A stretch of 64,000 nt of DNA, from contig NC_066316.1 of assembly GCF_022539315.1 (NCBI RefSeq), positions 3,735,501 to 3,799,500 on the forward strand. The letters are read 5' to 3'. The number at the start of each line of letters is the position of its first letter. The stretch's first letter is position 1. The position numbers and the translations under genes were made by a program. Shown here in pieces: positions 51,296 through 64,000 of the stretch. Source of the stretch: Serinus canaria (Eukaryota > Chordata > Aves > Passeriformes > Fringillidae). The notes beneath the pieces are model-generated. The model was not told the origin of the DNA and made no database searches. It saw only the letters and a list, made by a program, of their open reading frames with translations.

Positions 51296-53089
51296 TCACA
51301 CAGAACTTTGGGGTAAAAAAAAAAAACAAAAACAGAAATACAAAGAAGCAAAACGTTTCAAAGACCGAGGGATGGAAATTTTCTCCCTTAAAAGAGTAAC
51401 AAACACCATAGGAAACATTAAGAAATAATGTAGCAGTAATTCCTGCTGGAGTGTGTGGGAAATGCGTTTCTGAAGGGAAAATAATGACAGTGGAAAGAGC
51501 CTGTGATGAGGATCAGTGCCCCCTGTGCAGCCATTTGCCCTGCTGAGCAAGCACAGAGCACAGGGCAGAGCTTTTGGGGGGGTCTGTCTCTACTCTAAAC
51601 AGTAGGAAAAGATGAAGGTGGGTGTGGGAGCAAAAGGGCACAGAGCAAAGACACGAGGCTGAACTTCACAGATCCAGTCTGCCTGAAAATCCATTGGAAA
51701 GTAACCCAGTCCTAAGCAAGTTCCTAATGCTCTTGGGATATGCTAAGGTCACTGTAAGCAACAGTGCAGGCTCAGAGCAGTACCAAGGGGCAGAGAGAAC
51801 CCTCCCAGCCACCCAACACATCAACTCCACCCCCACAGTCATCTGGACTGGACCTTACATATTTTCTAAAAAACCTTAAAAAAATTAAATATCCTTAAAA
51901 ACCACTAACCCCTAGAATGCTGCATATGCTAAAGCCACAGAAAAGGTACATTAAGCCTGAATCTGAAACCTCATTTCATAGACAAACTTGTCCTCCTGCC
52001 AAGCACAGGATCCATGTCATCCATTAGAGTGGGCACTAAGGGAGCTGAGAACCAGGCTGACAGCAGCAGCACACACTCAGGGCTGTGCAGGGCAGCATCC
52101 TGCAACCCTCCATGGAGGGGTTTTAGGACTTACTTTGCTTTGGGAAGGATTCATAGATCTGTTAGAGACTGGCCAGACTTAATGCTGTACTTGGAGAAAG
52201 GAAATGAAAGTGGAAGGAAAAGGGGTAATAAAGCAGATCGTAACAAGTCTGTGTTAGGATAAATTCAGTCTGTCAGCTTTGGGGCTTTTACCAGTAAAAG
52301 TATTCTGTTTCTTTACAGACTCCAGAGGCAGCAAAGATTTTGGCCAGTTTTGAATGAAAATAGAAATATTGCCATTAAAATGCAGAGAAAATGAGTACAG
52401 AACCCAAAGCTCCTGCAAGTGGTGCTGCTCTCAGAGTTCAAGGCTTCCTCCAGGCAGTTGTGTTCCACAACCTCTTCCCTGCCATATGCAGCACATTTTT
52501 GTCTCCTTTCATGAGAGAGAGAAACTTGTGAACACAATGCTTCAAGCAACCAGCACATATTGGTAGGAGGCTGAAAATTACTATTTCCCCTGTGGACATC
52601 TTCTCCTTCCTCCCTCTGTCCTTGATAAGAGACATGAGTTTTCTTTAAGAAGTAAGGCAGATTTTGCAGCCCTGAAGGTCCTTCCCCAGCTCAGGGATTT
52701 CTCATGTCAGGTGAGGCCACTCCACTGAGGCAGTAAAGCTTCTGCCTCCATTGGAGGAAGCTTTTTCCAGGGGTGATGGGGATGCCCAGCCTGAGCATGG
52801 CCCCTGTGAGCTGGAGCACTCCAGCACTGCTGTCAGGAGTTCCTGAAGCAGGGAAGCCAAGCAGGAGGAAAAGGCACTTGGCCAAAGCATGGGGCCTTGG
52901 GGGACAAGGAACTGAGGTCTGCAGAGCCTCTGGCACAGCTGCTGCCTCCCAGGGGGAGCATGGACACGTCTCACCTTCCACCAAAACCTGCCCTTGGTGT
53001 CCTTGCACTGAGGCCTGTCACTGCCCAGCCCTGAGTACAACTGGATCCTGAGCAGGACCTCGAGGATGGGAAGAGAAATCTGCTCCCTT

Positions 53090-53109
53090 CCTCCTCCTCC
53101 TCCTCCTCC
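53090..53109 (+). repeat. (CTC)n triplet microsatellite in CCDC85A intron
   Basis: About six and a half CTC/TCC units, followed by CTAG. Confidence 0.8.
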
Positions 53110-56100
53110 CTAGCTGCACACAGCACCTGCACTGAGCCACTGGAAGCATAATCCCTGTGACAGATCTTTCCAGTAACAAACTGTGAAAGTGGATCCAAAT
53201 CAGACAGGAGGGATGAAGTCATAGCTCTGAAGAGCTGAAAACTCTATAAACTTTAAAATCTGGAGTAACTGTGAACAAACAGTGCTGTACAACATCAGCA
53301 CCTGAGAAATAATTGACTTTTTTGCTCATTCCACACAAGCAGCCCTGCTGGTCCTGGCCAGCCCCTGTGCCCAAGCACAGCAGTGTGCACATGGCCCCTT
53401 CTGAGCCCACAGGGATCTGTATGCAGGTCATCCCACTGCAGAGAGCAGGTAAAGCCCACACTACCTCCTGTGCATGGCTTCCCACAAGGATCAGGATCCC
53501 TGAATGCACAGATCCATTTGCTGTTAGAAGAAAATCTACAAAACATTCAATGCCAAAACGTGACTCTAGTGAATTGAAAGAGCAGGAAATCTGACTCAGC
53601 CCTGTAATATCACCTAACAAAAGGCCCAGATGAATGGAAATTTAGCATTTCACTCACACTAACTGCAAAATGTTACTACTCAGGCCATTTTCCACAAACC
53701 CTGCACTGTACCCTGGTCAGGGTCAGAATAAAGACCCCAATGTAAAACAGGATATTTTGTGATGGAGAGAATTAATCATGAGCTTTTCTACTTAAGTCAG
53801 TAGAAAGCTTCATTTTTTCAGTCTGTATTATTGAAAAGGACAGTCATGAATGAAAGCCACTGTAGTGCCCAGCCCAGTGTCCAGCTCAGTCCATGTGCCA
53901 GCCCCTCCAGAGGGGCCTGGCACGCAGGGAGAGGCAGGAAGGGAACAGGAGTCCATGGCTGCCCCCAGGACACTCACAGTCACCTCATCAAAGCTTCCAA
54001 GAGAGCAGGAGTTTCCTGCCTGCTGGGCACTGCTCTGTTCACTTACCATCCAAGCCCTACCTCATTGTGCAGCAGCTTCTTCTCCCAGAGGCAAGTGGTT
54101 TACTGGGAACAGATCCTTCCTGCTGGGTAGCTGCCACACCAGTTCAATCACTACCTGATTTTCAAAGCTTTTTTCCTGATTTCCTCAGCCCTCAATTTCC
54201 CTGTACAGCTCAAAGCAAACACAGACTGTGTTGTCAGCTTGTTTCAAACAGGCAGGAGAAAGGAAAAGCAGAAAGCAATAACTGCAGCATGTTGCTCTGC
54301 TGGATTAATAACACACTCAAGAAAACAGTGACATTTTTTTAGGGAACATTCCTGTCAATTAAAATACGTAATCTTCAAACACTGCACTTTTTCACCTGTC
54401 CTCAAAGACCTCAGCAGGAACCTGCTGCCAAAATCCCCACACTCTCACAGTGGGTTGGAGGCACACTCAGATTTTTGAGTGGCCAAAACGATTGCTGGCT
54501 TCACCCCCTCAGAAACAGCCATCTCCAGCAGGCCCTTCAGAAACCTGTTTTGATAATGAGCAGGCAAGAGAAAAATGTTCTGGGCTGTGGCAGTTCCAAA
54601 TCTTGGAGGCCACACATGTAAAATCTAGAAGATTCTGTAGAGTCTACTAGAAAATCCTGAGGACAAAGTAATTCCAGACTTTTAGAGTTACAACTGGAAA
54701 AAAGCACTATCTGTCCTCTGAGGGCTGCAGAGGACACCTGTCTTTCTTGAATTTGTGTCTTGGTAGCTTGAAGCTCATGAGCTCTTGTCTTCCAGCCCTC
54801 CTTTGTCAAGCACAATGGACACCCCGAGATAAAGGCTCTGCCCAGAGCCTCAGCACTGGGAACTGCAGCCTTTATTAATGGCCTAATAATTTACACTGGG
54901 GATGGGGGCACATGAAGGAACTGGGTGGGTGGATGCTCTTGATTCACTTTCTTTCAGCAAATATTTGATGACATGATTAGGAAACATCAGTTTGTTCAAT
55001 GGCTTTTAATTACATTTTGGTTGAAGGATTCCCTATTCTACATGCTAAGGAAGGCAGGAGACAAACACTATGGGACTGTGACTGACACAGATTTTAGGAA
55101 AAAACTACTAGCCAAACAATTCCCATCTTCTAACTGGATTTATAATTACACAATATCATGGAAAGGGAAAATAAAAACCACAGACCTCAGCAAAAAGTTT
55201 TGGAAAGATTTGTAAATGGGTCGAAATAAACGTGATAATCTAATGGAAGGGGGAAGAAAGAAGGAAATGGAAATATTGAGAGAGCTTAAAAATAAATAAT
55301 GTGTGCCTAAGAGTCACATCTGCCATTTCCCAGTTTAACAGACCAGGACCAGAATGGACTAAAAAGGATGCAAACCCCCCAAAAAAGGGCCTGAAGCAAC
55401 AGTGCAAGTACAAGAAATTCAGCAAAAAGAGATGGAAAAGGACCAGAAGCCTTGGAAAGGCAAGAATGAGGAAACAGAGGCAGCAGAGCCCAGGTGAGAG
55501 GGAGCAGAAGGGCTCCAGTTCAGCCCAGCACCAGAACTGGCTCCTGCTCCTGTGCTGTGGGAACCAGGAGCTCACTCCCTGCATCCCAGCTACAGCCCCA
55601 CTGGCACCTTGTCTGCAGCATCCTGGCAATGCTTTCCCTCCCCTTCACTGAAAGGGAAAGCTGAATCACAAGGACAAAGAGCTGGAAGGGGAAAAGTCTC
55701 CTCCTCCTGCCGTGAAACAAATAAGAAGTGAAGCAATTTAAATTGGGTGACTTGCCAAGTTTGTCTTTTGCAAATGCATTCACTGTCAGTGTATGACAGA
55801 TGTCCACATTCCCAGAGCATTTCAGCTGAGCTGATCAGCCCTGAAATACCATCCCCACAAAAACTCAGGGATATCTTCAGCTAATTGATGTGTGGATGCC
55901 AGATCCTGCTCTGGCTTCCCCCAGCATAGGGCTCAGGGAGCAGTCATGCACCACAGCAAGGCTGGGAGGAACTCCTCTTTCCAGGCCTCTGAAGTTACTC
56001 ACTGACACAGCAGGGCTGTCACAGCCCAGGGAGATGCAGCTGGGATCCAAACCCAATCTTTGATCCCTACATGTTTTATTAATTATCTCTGAGCATCTCC

Positions 56101-59100
56101 ATTGCAGCAGCATAGGTGTTATGTCCTGGTGGAGTGGACTGGTGTGACAAGATTTGAGTGGCAGGGGAAGATTTAGGGTTTTAGTAATGGGGAGGCTTTA
56201 GGGATGGCTTCCCAGTTCCAGCCCTGCAGCTCAGTGAACGTGAGATCCATATTTAAGGAGGAAAAAATGCCCTGTTCACCCTGCACTGCTGATGGGGAGA
56301 TAGAGAAAATCAGGAGTAAAGCTGAGCCAGGAAAGAGGGGAGGGGTGAGGGGAAGGTGTTTTAAGATTTAGTTTCTATTTCTCATTATCCTGCTCTGATT
56401 AGAGTGGTAATGAATTAAACTAATTTCTCCAGGCCAAGCCTGTTCTGCCCATGACAGTAACAGGGGAGTGACCTGTCCCTGTCCTTATCTCAACCCATGA
56501 GCCTTCTGCTGTGTTTTCTCCCCCTGACCAGCTGAGGAAGGGAGTGATGGAGCAGCTTTGCTGGGCACCTGGCCTCCAGCCAGGGTCAACACGCTGTAGG
56601 TGGTTAGAGCACTGCTGATGCTGCATTTTCCCTTTGCAGTGGCAGCTGCACAGCCTGATCCCAGTGCTGCTCCTGCCTCAGCCCCACGGGGAACTGCTCT
56701 GGTTTGAACTCCATCCAACAAAGCAGAAATGTTCTTGCTCAAGCCCTGCAGCCCCCAGGCCCTGCTGGCACACAGCCCTGCCCACAGGAGTGTTTGAGGA
56801 GCACCAGTGCAAGCTGCTCACCCCTCGGCCTGGCCACAGCTAGCACAGTCTGGCATTCCCAATAGAAGACCCAGCTGCCATAAATCTTGGGAAGTATCTG
56901 CTTTCTTGCTCAAAAGTCCTGTTTGTGGCCAGAAACTGAAGGGATCTGGATCATATCTTGTTGTTGGAGAGAAGGAAAACAGAACAACAGCAGCAAAAGA
57001 ACAGCTCTCACCAAACCTGCAACCTACAACTCTTTGTGACTCTGAAAGCCCCTCCGATGCTCTGAGTCCCCTTCTCAACAACTGTGCAGCACTGCAAGAG
57101 ACATTAACAGGCTTAAGTGAATATTCCCATTTTTATACCTTTCCTATTACCTGACCAAACTAAAATATTGACTCAGTGGTGGTAGTGCAATTCCCCTGAC
57201 AAAGCAGCCCTTTGGTACAGCAGAGTGAGCTGAAACTCAGGTTCCATTTGAACAGTGGTGGCAGCACTTAAAACCATTTGCTTTGGAAATGCCCTTGCCA
57301 CTAAATATTAATAAAACCTTTACATTAGAGGTCTGTGGGGTTTTGAAAAGAAAACTAATACATATGGAGGGAGACAAGCAAAGCAAAAGAAATTGGAAAA
57401 GAACCACATCTAAGTGACAGAGGAACAGAATGATTTGTCTGGAGAGGTGTCGACAAATGTGTCAGTTCATTTCCATGAGTGGCACATAAGCAGAAAAGGG
57501 GGAGAACAAAGGATATTGAAAGCAGAGAGGAAAAAGAAGAAAAGTGTGGCAGGAGGAGAGAATGAAGCCTGAGACAAGGCCAGGGCTCTTCAGCAGAGAC
57601 AGCAGAGGTGTCACACTCACGGCTGTGAGTTCTCACCTCTCTCCTAAGTGCAATCCTGCAATTCCCAAACCCTCCCAGTGCTTCAACACCCCTCAGAGAG
57701 GGACTGTCCAAAAAACAAAAGGCATCTCTCATGGAGGCAGTCCTGAAACTTTAAGGCAGGACACTGTAACTGAGTTAGGGCTGCGCCAAAATCCTTCATC
57801 AGTTGCGGAGCTTGTTGTAGATTTTCAGTTTATTTGTCAAAAGCACTTGGCTTGGCTTCATGCCCAACAAACTCCCATTCCTCCCATTAAATGGAATCAA
57901 ACCAGTGCCAGGAGTTTATGCATTTCCATCCTGCATCCTTGTCTTTGTGACAGGGCCTGATGACACTGAGGTGAGCACGTTCTAGGTGGGACCCACAGGA
58001 ATAACAAACCCCAAAACAAACTCAGGCAAGTGTAACACCGAGGTGATGAGAGCAAAGTTAGAACAAGCTCGGTGTCTACACTTCCTTCCTTTCCCCAACG
58101 CCATGACTTCAGCCAGGAGGAAGAGTGAAATATGCCAGGAAATGTGAACTCTTGCCACTCATTAAGTCTTACAATGAAGTACCCAGAGATATGAGGAGAT
58201 TTTTCAGAACTCTACCACAGATCCTTGTGCCAACAAAACCACACATAAGACAAACTGACCTGGCTATTTGAAAACAAAAAGGAGTTTCCAGGCTTGCTTG
58301 CCTCACTCCTCCCTTTTAAAGCCCTACCCTCAGCATATTTTGTTTCAAAGGTTTTTGAAACAGCTACAGGCTTAGGTGCCAGGCTGTTTTTACAGGGACA
58401 GGATTTTCTGGTTTGGCACCCCAGTTAAGGTATTTTCACTGAACCCAATGCACACAGGGTGGGTGTTCCAGGCTTTGGTCAGATTTGGGAATGCTTTTTG
58501 TGGGTTCTGCCTCAGCACCTCAAACCCAGACAAATCAAACATTAAACACACAGACACTAATAAAGATTTGGCTCATGGAGAATGTAGTGCACAATTTATC
58601 TCCCAGTGTTCTTCCAGACCCAAGACAAACCACACAGTATTTTTGGGTGGGTTTGTTAACATCTGCTCTGAAAACCATTCTTGAAAAGAAAATAATATTC
58701 ATTATCACTGAGGATCAACCTTTGTCTTTCCTACTGAAAACTGTTAACATGTTAATGAGCAAACATTTCTTGCTGTCCTTCTTTTCCAGATCCAAAAATT
58801 AGGGTAGAGAGAAGCCAAGTGCCCAAGGTCACCAAGCAAAGAGCTGTAGAGGCCCTTCCAACTGTCACATGAAAGTGAGGGGAAAATCCACCACACTTTA
58901 CCTAAAATCTGCCTTAGGAAAAGCCAGTGGATTTTACTTCTTACTACATCACTGTTACCTTGGATTTTACAGTCAGACAACGGCACTAAGTCCAACAAAA
59001 TGCACTTTTCTTCGTCAGACCAAAGACCAGTGTTCAATTTTAAAAAAATCCAACTTTTCTTTTCCAGTGGGCAACTTCATTTGAAGACCTGATGGATTTT

Positions 59101-59469
59101 TCTAAGGATTATTTAATGAAATATAATAGAAACACATTCTAGTAAGTATGTGCATATATGAAGATTACAAGTGTCTTTGATTCATTTGTACCAGACTTTT
59201 AAATTTTTCATTCTTAGAAACATGTTAGGAAAACCTTTAAGATCATATTTGCTTATTTATTCAATTGCATTTCAGCCTTGCATTAATGTAGCTAATATAG
59301 TCATTCAAGTGTTAAAAATAATATAACCCAATTATTACTTATAATGTTTGTATTTCAGAGCAAAATATTTTGGTTAACTATAAAAAGTAGAAGATATTTT
59401 AACAAGAACGTCTTGGAATAAAATCAGAATGCAAAGGGTCAGTTCACTGTGATTCCCAACCCATCAATC

Positions 59470-59487
59470 AATTAATTAATTAATTAG
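59470..59487 (+). repeat. (AATT)n microsatellite near the CCDC85A coiled-coil exon
   Basis: Roughly four AATT units within an AT-rich block about 220 bp from the exon's donor site. Confidence 0.75.
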
Positions 59488-59587
59488 AAGTAGCGGTTTC
59501 CAGGAAATTTTTCTTAACAAAGTATCAAAGCCTGCAAAGGAAAAATAATTAAGGAAAGCATTGTCAGAGCCTTAAATGGAACCCCTA

Positions 59588-59869
<282 letters not shown>

Positions 59870-60616
59870 TCACTTGTACTCACAGCAGACTGCCTCTCTC
59901 AAATATCCATGGAACATCCCACTCTGCTCCTCCCAGGGCAGAGCACACACCACTGACCCTGGAACTGATCAACTCCTTGTTGCTTGTGATTCTGCACCTT
60001 AAGGTGGTCCCTACTCAGACCCAAGGTGTAGCCACATTTCTCTTCACAGAGAAAAGCAAGGCACAACTTCCCAAGGCTATTTCTAGGATTCACACTCTCT
60101 GAACCTCAGAGAAAGAAAAAACAATTCTTATCTCAACTGCTGCTCCTCTTGCTGTTCACGAGTGGAATGCATTTGGAAGATTGTTTACCTGAAGGGAACT
60201 GGTAACTGGATTCTGGTGTGTTTTGATTCATTGACCAATTGAATCCATGCGTGTGTTGGGACTGTCAGCTGACAGTCACCAGATTCTGGGCAGTTGAGTT
60301 GAGTGCTTGGCAGATTCAGTGTAATTGTTGTGATGTAATATAGAATAATGAAGTAATTCATTAGCATTCTGATAAGATGGAGTCCTCCTCGTCATTTTCT
60401 TGCCTTCATCGGGGTTACTCTGCTTTTGCTCTACCAAGGAATTTCACAGAAAGACAACACAGGCTTGAGTCTTCCAACCCATCCCCACCTGGCAATGCTC
60501 CACATGGATCATGCATTATCCCACCAGGTCAGCACTGAGGAGCCCAGGGAGAGCAGATGGTGCTGTGCAGGCAGCCAGGTCAGAGGCACCCCTCACACCC
60601 TCCCAGGGCTCTGGAG

Positions 60617-60631
60617 CACACACACACACAG
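60617..60631 (+). repeat. (CA)n microsatellite
   Basis: About seven CA units (GAGCACACACACACACAGCC context) in a GC-rich, CpG-poor part of the CCDC85A intron. Confidence 0.7.
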
Positions 60632-63231
60632 CCTCCCCAGGCAGCACAGCAGCTCCTGGGCTCCACCCAGCTCCTGCCAGGCTGTGCTGCCACAGCTGGG
60701 GCCGGGCTGGAAGCAGCTGTGTGTCCCCAGGGCCTGGGAGGTCCCCAGCTGGTTGACAGCAGGAGCAGCCAGGGCACAGAGCAGCTCACAGCGTGTCCTC
60801 CTCTCCCCCACACAGCAGGGACACACTCCCACTGCCCTGCTCTGCCCTCAGGACTGCCCAGAGAGCAAACCCTGCTTGCTCTGCTCACCAGTCACTCACT
60901 GACCTCCACAAGGGCAACCTTTGGTGCATTGTGAAGAACACGAGTGACTCCCAGTCTGCTCCCAAGAACTTCACATAAGGAGAGGAGATCCCTGATCTGG
61001 CACTAAAAGCACCCACGAGCTTTACCATCAGACATTTCTTGGGTCACTTAGAAGTGCTGCTCTCAAAGTCCTGGATAAGAGAGAGACATGCCTAGGAATG
61101 CAGCATTCAAGTGTAAGAAAAAAGGTGCAGAAAAACTGCTGTGATTCTTGCAGCTCTTTGTATGTAGCTGGAATTCTGCATGTACTCATTCCTGCCTCAG
61201 TGAGTCACTCAACTTCCTCTGAGATGTCAATTCCCATCACACATTTGTACTCACACTGCCATGTAATTAGCAAAATTGATGATTGATGGTATGGAATCCA
61301 TGGGTATTGGGGCAGTGCTGATGGCTGATACAGCCCTTCAGAGCTGCATTGACAGCACAGCTGTTCACTGGTTTACATTGACAGATGAATTTGGGCATAA
61401 ATTTCCTCTGATAGCTCAACACTGCTGCAGCATGCCCGTAAAATAAGGGAAATAAGGTGTCACTTACTGCTCTTACAAGACTGCAATAGGCTAAAATATG
61501 CATGGGAATTTACACAACATGAAGACAACAAAAAGTAATTTGTCAAAGATGATTAATGCCCAGCCAGGCAGTGGATTAAAAATAGCCTTGTACAATAAAA
61601 GAGGAAGAGGTAATCTGAGGTTCTGCAGGCTCTGCTGCCTGAGGATTTTCATAGTTAGTGATGGGTGCATCTCTGGAGAGCTGCTGAGCCCGGCTCAGAT
61701 GAGCACTTAGGAGATGAACAGCTCATTCAATTAACTGCCAACGACAGGGACCCTCCCACCAAATCAGCTCCTTCCCAGCACAGGCACTCCTGGGAAGAGC
61801 TGCAGGAGCTCCCTCATGTCACATTAGCACAGGCAACAGCCCCCAGCACATCCCAACCCTTCCCTCTGCTGTTTTCTATGTGAGATGGCTCCTGAGCACT
61901 CATCTTGCCAGAGGGGCTGGACCAGGAGCTCCCTCTGGCACTGGCCAGCCCTAAATTCCTTGGTTACAGGTTCACTGCTGTGTCAGTGTGGGTTTGGACT
62001 TTGTGCTCGAGTCCAACCTCCCAGCTGTGCCCACCAGTTCCCTCCATGTGATCTCCCCTCTGGATTCTCATCAGCTCCAGGCCTTCTGTGATTCCTGGCT
62101 GAGCATTCCTTATCTCCTCAGATAACACACATCTCTTGGCAACATCTGCCTCTTATTAGTTTTATTCCTTCACTTGTCTGTTGGGAGCCCAGAGATCCCT
62201 GCTGCTGCAAATCACAGAACTCTGCCTCAGTTCTCAACTTCCCAATGCCAGCTGAGGATTTGGTCTGGAATCTCTGTGCCTCTTAACCCTCCTGAAGTGT
62301 GAAACAGTTATTTCAATCTCTTTTGTAATCTGATTAAAAGGGAAAATTAGGTCATCTACCAAAGGCTTGAGCAAGCAAATCCTAATGTATGTCTTGACAC
62401 ACAGACTAGACACATATATATTTCAGGATCTGTTAATATATTTATGCTGGGATGTTATGAGCTTAGAGGAAAAATGAGCAGAAAAGTCAGCCAAGGACAT
62501 AGCAGACAGAGAAACTGAAAACACATGAAGGGAAACACTGTCCACACACTCTAAAAAAACCCAACCAAACAAAAGTTGCACTCAAAAGACCTGTATGATC
62601 CATCTCTCCTGCTCTGGAACAGCCTGTGCAAACAGGACACTCACTGGCTCTGTCATTACTGCCAGATTCGACCCCTGTGGGCCCCTTGGTTACAAGATTT
62701 CCACTCCTTCCCCTCTCCCTTTGGGAGGCATTGCTAAGGGTGTAACAATTTGGAAAATTGTTATTCTCAGGAATGGACTACCACCAAATGAGCTTCCCTC
62801 CTTGAGCTTCCTGTGCTCTTAACATCACTGACAACATGATCAAGGTGGTGCTTCATTCCAGGGCTGAAATAAAACTATTTCTGAACTATTAGAGACACAG
62901 AAATATCTTGCTCTTAGGGAAAAGCAGTGACAATTCACCCTCTCTCCACATCTGTCACTCTAACATGTTGTAAGAGAACATCAATATTTACATAGCTGAT
63001 CTCTTTTTCTTTTGACATCCACACTCTTGAAGCAAGATGATATTTTGGGGTTATGTCAGACTTTATCAGACACTTACATTGCTGCCAAAGGCATATTTGT
63101 GCATTGGATTTATCCATTTTTATATGACTGTGCCTGCTCTAAGTCTAGCAAGAAATTCATAATATTCTTTAATCCAGATTATCCTCTGCTGTTTTAGAAT
63201 GGGTGAGGATGTCATTTAAATTCTGATATTT

Positions 63232-63302
63232 TCCTTTTTCTTTCTGGGTTTGTTTTGGTTCCTGGTTTTTGGGTTTGTTGTTTTTGGTTTTTTTTTTTGG
63301 AG
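63232..63302 (+). repeat. T/G-rich low-complexity tract
   Basis: About 70 bp of TTTGG/TTTTTGG motifs ending in a 13-T run. The complement resembles the A/C-rich tract near 39005. Confidence 0.7.
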
Positions 63303-63886
63303 GCTTACAACTCACAGGCAGCTGTGGGACTGCACTGGAGATCATCTTAAAGTCTGAGATCTTCTACACACTTATTAGATCCCTGGAAAAGGGTTGAGAA
63401 CCCCACAGAAGGCAAAAAACCCAGAGGGTTCAACCAACTTTTCTGCTTGCACATAGGAGCTGGAGTAACAAGCTGAGTATGGCAGGTGGAAGGGATTTTA
63501 TCTAACAGAGGAGTACTGGAGGGAAAGACAGAAAGGGAGAGCCAAGAGCTGGACAGAAGGCTGCTCTGAGGCAGTCCTCACATCCTCATGGCCAGAAAAT
63601 GGACAATCATGATTTGGTGATAATGCAGAATTCACCTGGATTCTGTCACCAGCAGCACTTCCTGCTTTGGTACTCATTTCCTAAAGGAGATCTCCAGAAC
63701 CCTTGGGAGCCACATCCCAAGGCACATTTTTAAAGACTGAGGGTATAAATGAGGGAAATTGCCAACAATTCACCAGGGCAAAGGATTCAGCACGTTGAGT
63801 GTAAGGATACTTTGATGTGTGGCAACAAGAGTTTGGTTGAGGTACATCCAACTTCAACAAACTCCATTTGTTATGCTGCTCTTCCA

Positions 63887-63930
63887 GAATCACAGAATTA
63901 AGTAGGTTGGAAAATACCTTTGAGATTCCT
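63887..63930 (-). repeat. Short CR1 3' tail fragment, minus orientation
   Basis: CAGAATCACAGAATTAAGTAGGTTGGAAAATACCTTTGAGAT has the layout of the reverse-complement CR1 terminus (ATCACAGAATC...GGTTGGAAAAGACCTTTGAGAT). Homology stops after about 45 bp, so this is a very short 5'-truncated copy. Confidence 0.65.
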
Positions 63931-64000
63931 GCACTGTGTTGGCAGGAATTTAATAATTGCACACCAAATCAGAATTTGGTTATTCAAATCCACACCCAGC

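Noticed and set aside
52977..53016. Minus-strand segment ending GGAAG|GTGAGA, tested as a missing CCDC85A exon
   Set aside because: The acceptor side lacks a pyrimidine tract, the segment would leave the frame, and the peptide does not match CCDC85A.
60426..60934. Overlapping plus- and minus-strand frames up to 158 codons
   Set aside because: They lie in a GC-rich, stop-poor intronic stretch, are open on both strands, and show no family resemblance.

Overview
This is vertebrate, almost certainly avian, genomic DNA. The evidence is a minus-strand CR1-type LINE fragment of bird sequence type at 3941-4203, a second short CR1 3' tail at 63887-63930, low gene density, and canonical GT-AG splice signals around the coding exons. 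I see no prokaryotic gene organisation, CRISPR array or convincing RNA gene. Nearly all long open frames are chance frames in non-coding DNA.

One gene is recognised: the 3' part of CCDC85A (coiled-coil domain containing 85A, DIPA/CCDC85 family) on the minus strand. Three coding exons read right to left: 59711-59787 (coiled coil, 25 codons), 50368-50487 (polar linker, 40 codons) and 44890-44979 (conserved C-terminus, 29 codons plus TAA). Their phases agree and give a 94-residue C-terminal part. A 3' UTR follows, probably to about 42985, with candidate poly(A) signals at 43680, 43070 and 43001. The 5' exons with the start codon lie beyond position 64000.

Layout: 1-42980 lies 3' of CCDC85A and looks intergenic. 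In mammals this side of CCDC85A is a gene desert. It holds the CR1 copy, a perfect 16-bp hairpin (7683-7719), a CpG-enriched block (about 33240-33700), a 22-T run, and a roughly 500-bp purine-rich minisatellite (37553-38050) beside a GC-rich patch. From 42985 to 44979 is the last CCDC85A exon. From 44980 to 64000 are CCDC85A introns and the two upstream exons.

The most interesting unexplained signal is a chain of four exon-like segments on the plus strand, antisense inside a CCDC85A intron (46541-50148). They join in frame, contain a Kozak-like ATG, and would encode 127 residues that I do not recognise. Other isolated exon-like segments, including two 56-nt minus-strand segments downstream of CCDC85A and a possible poison exon in its intron, are listed as hypotheses.
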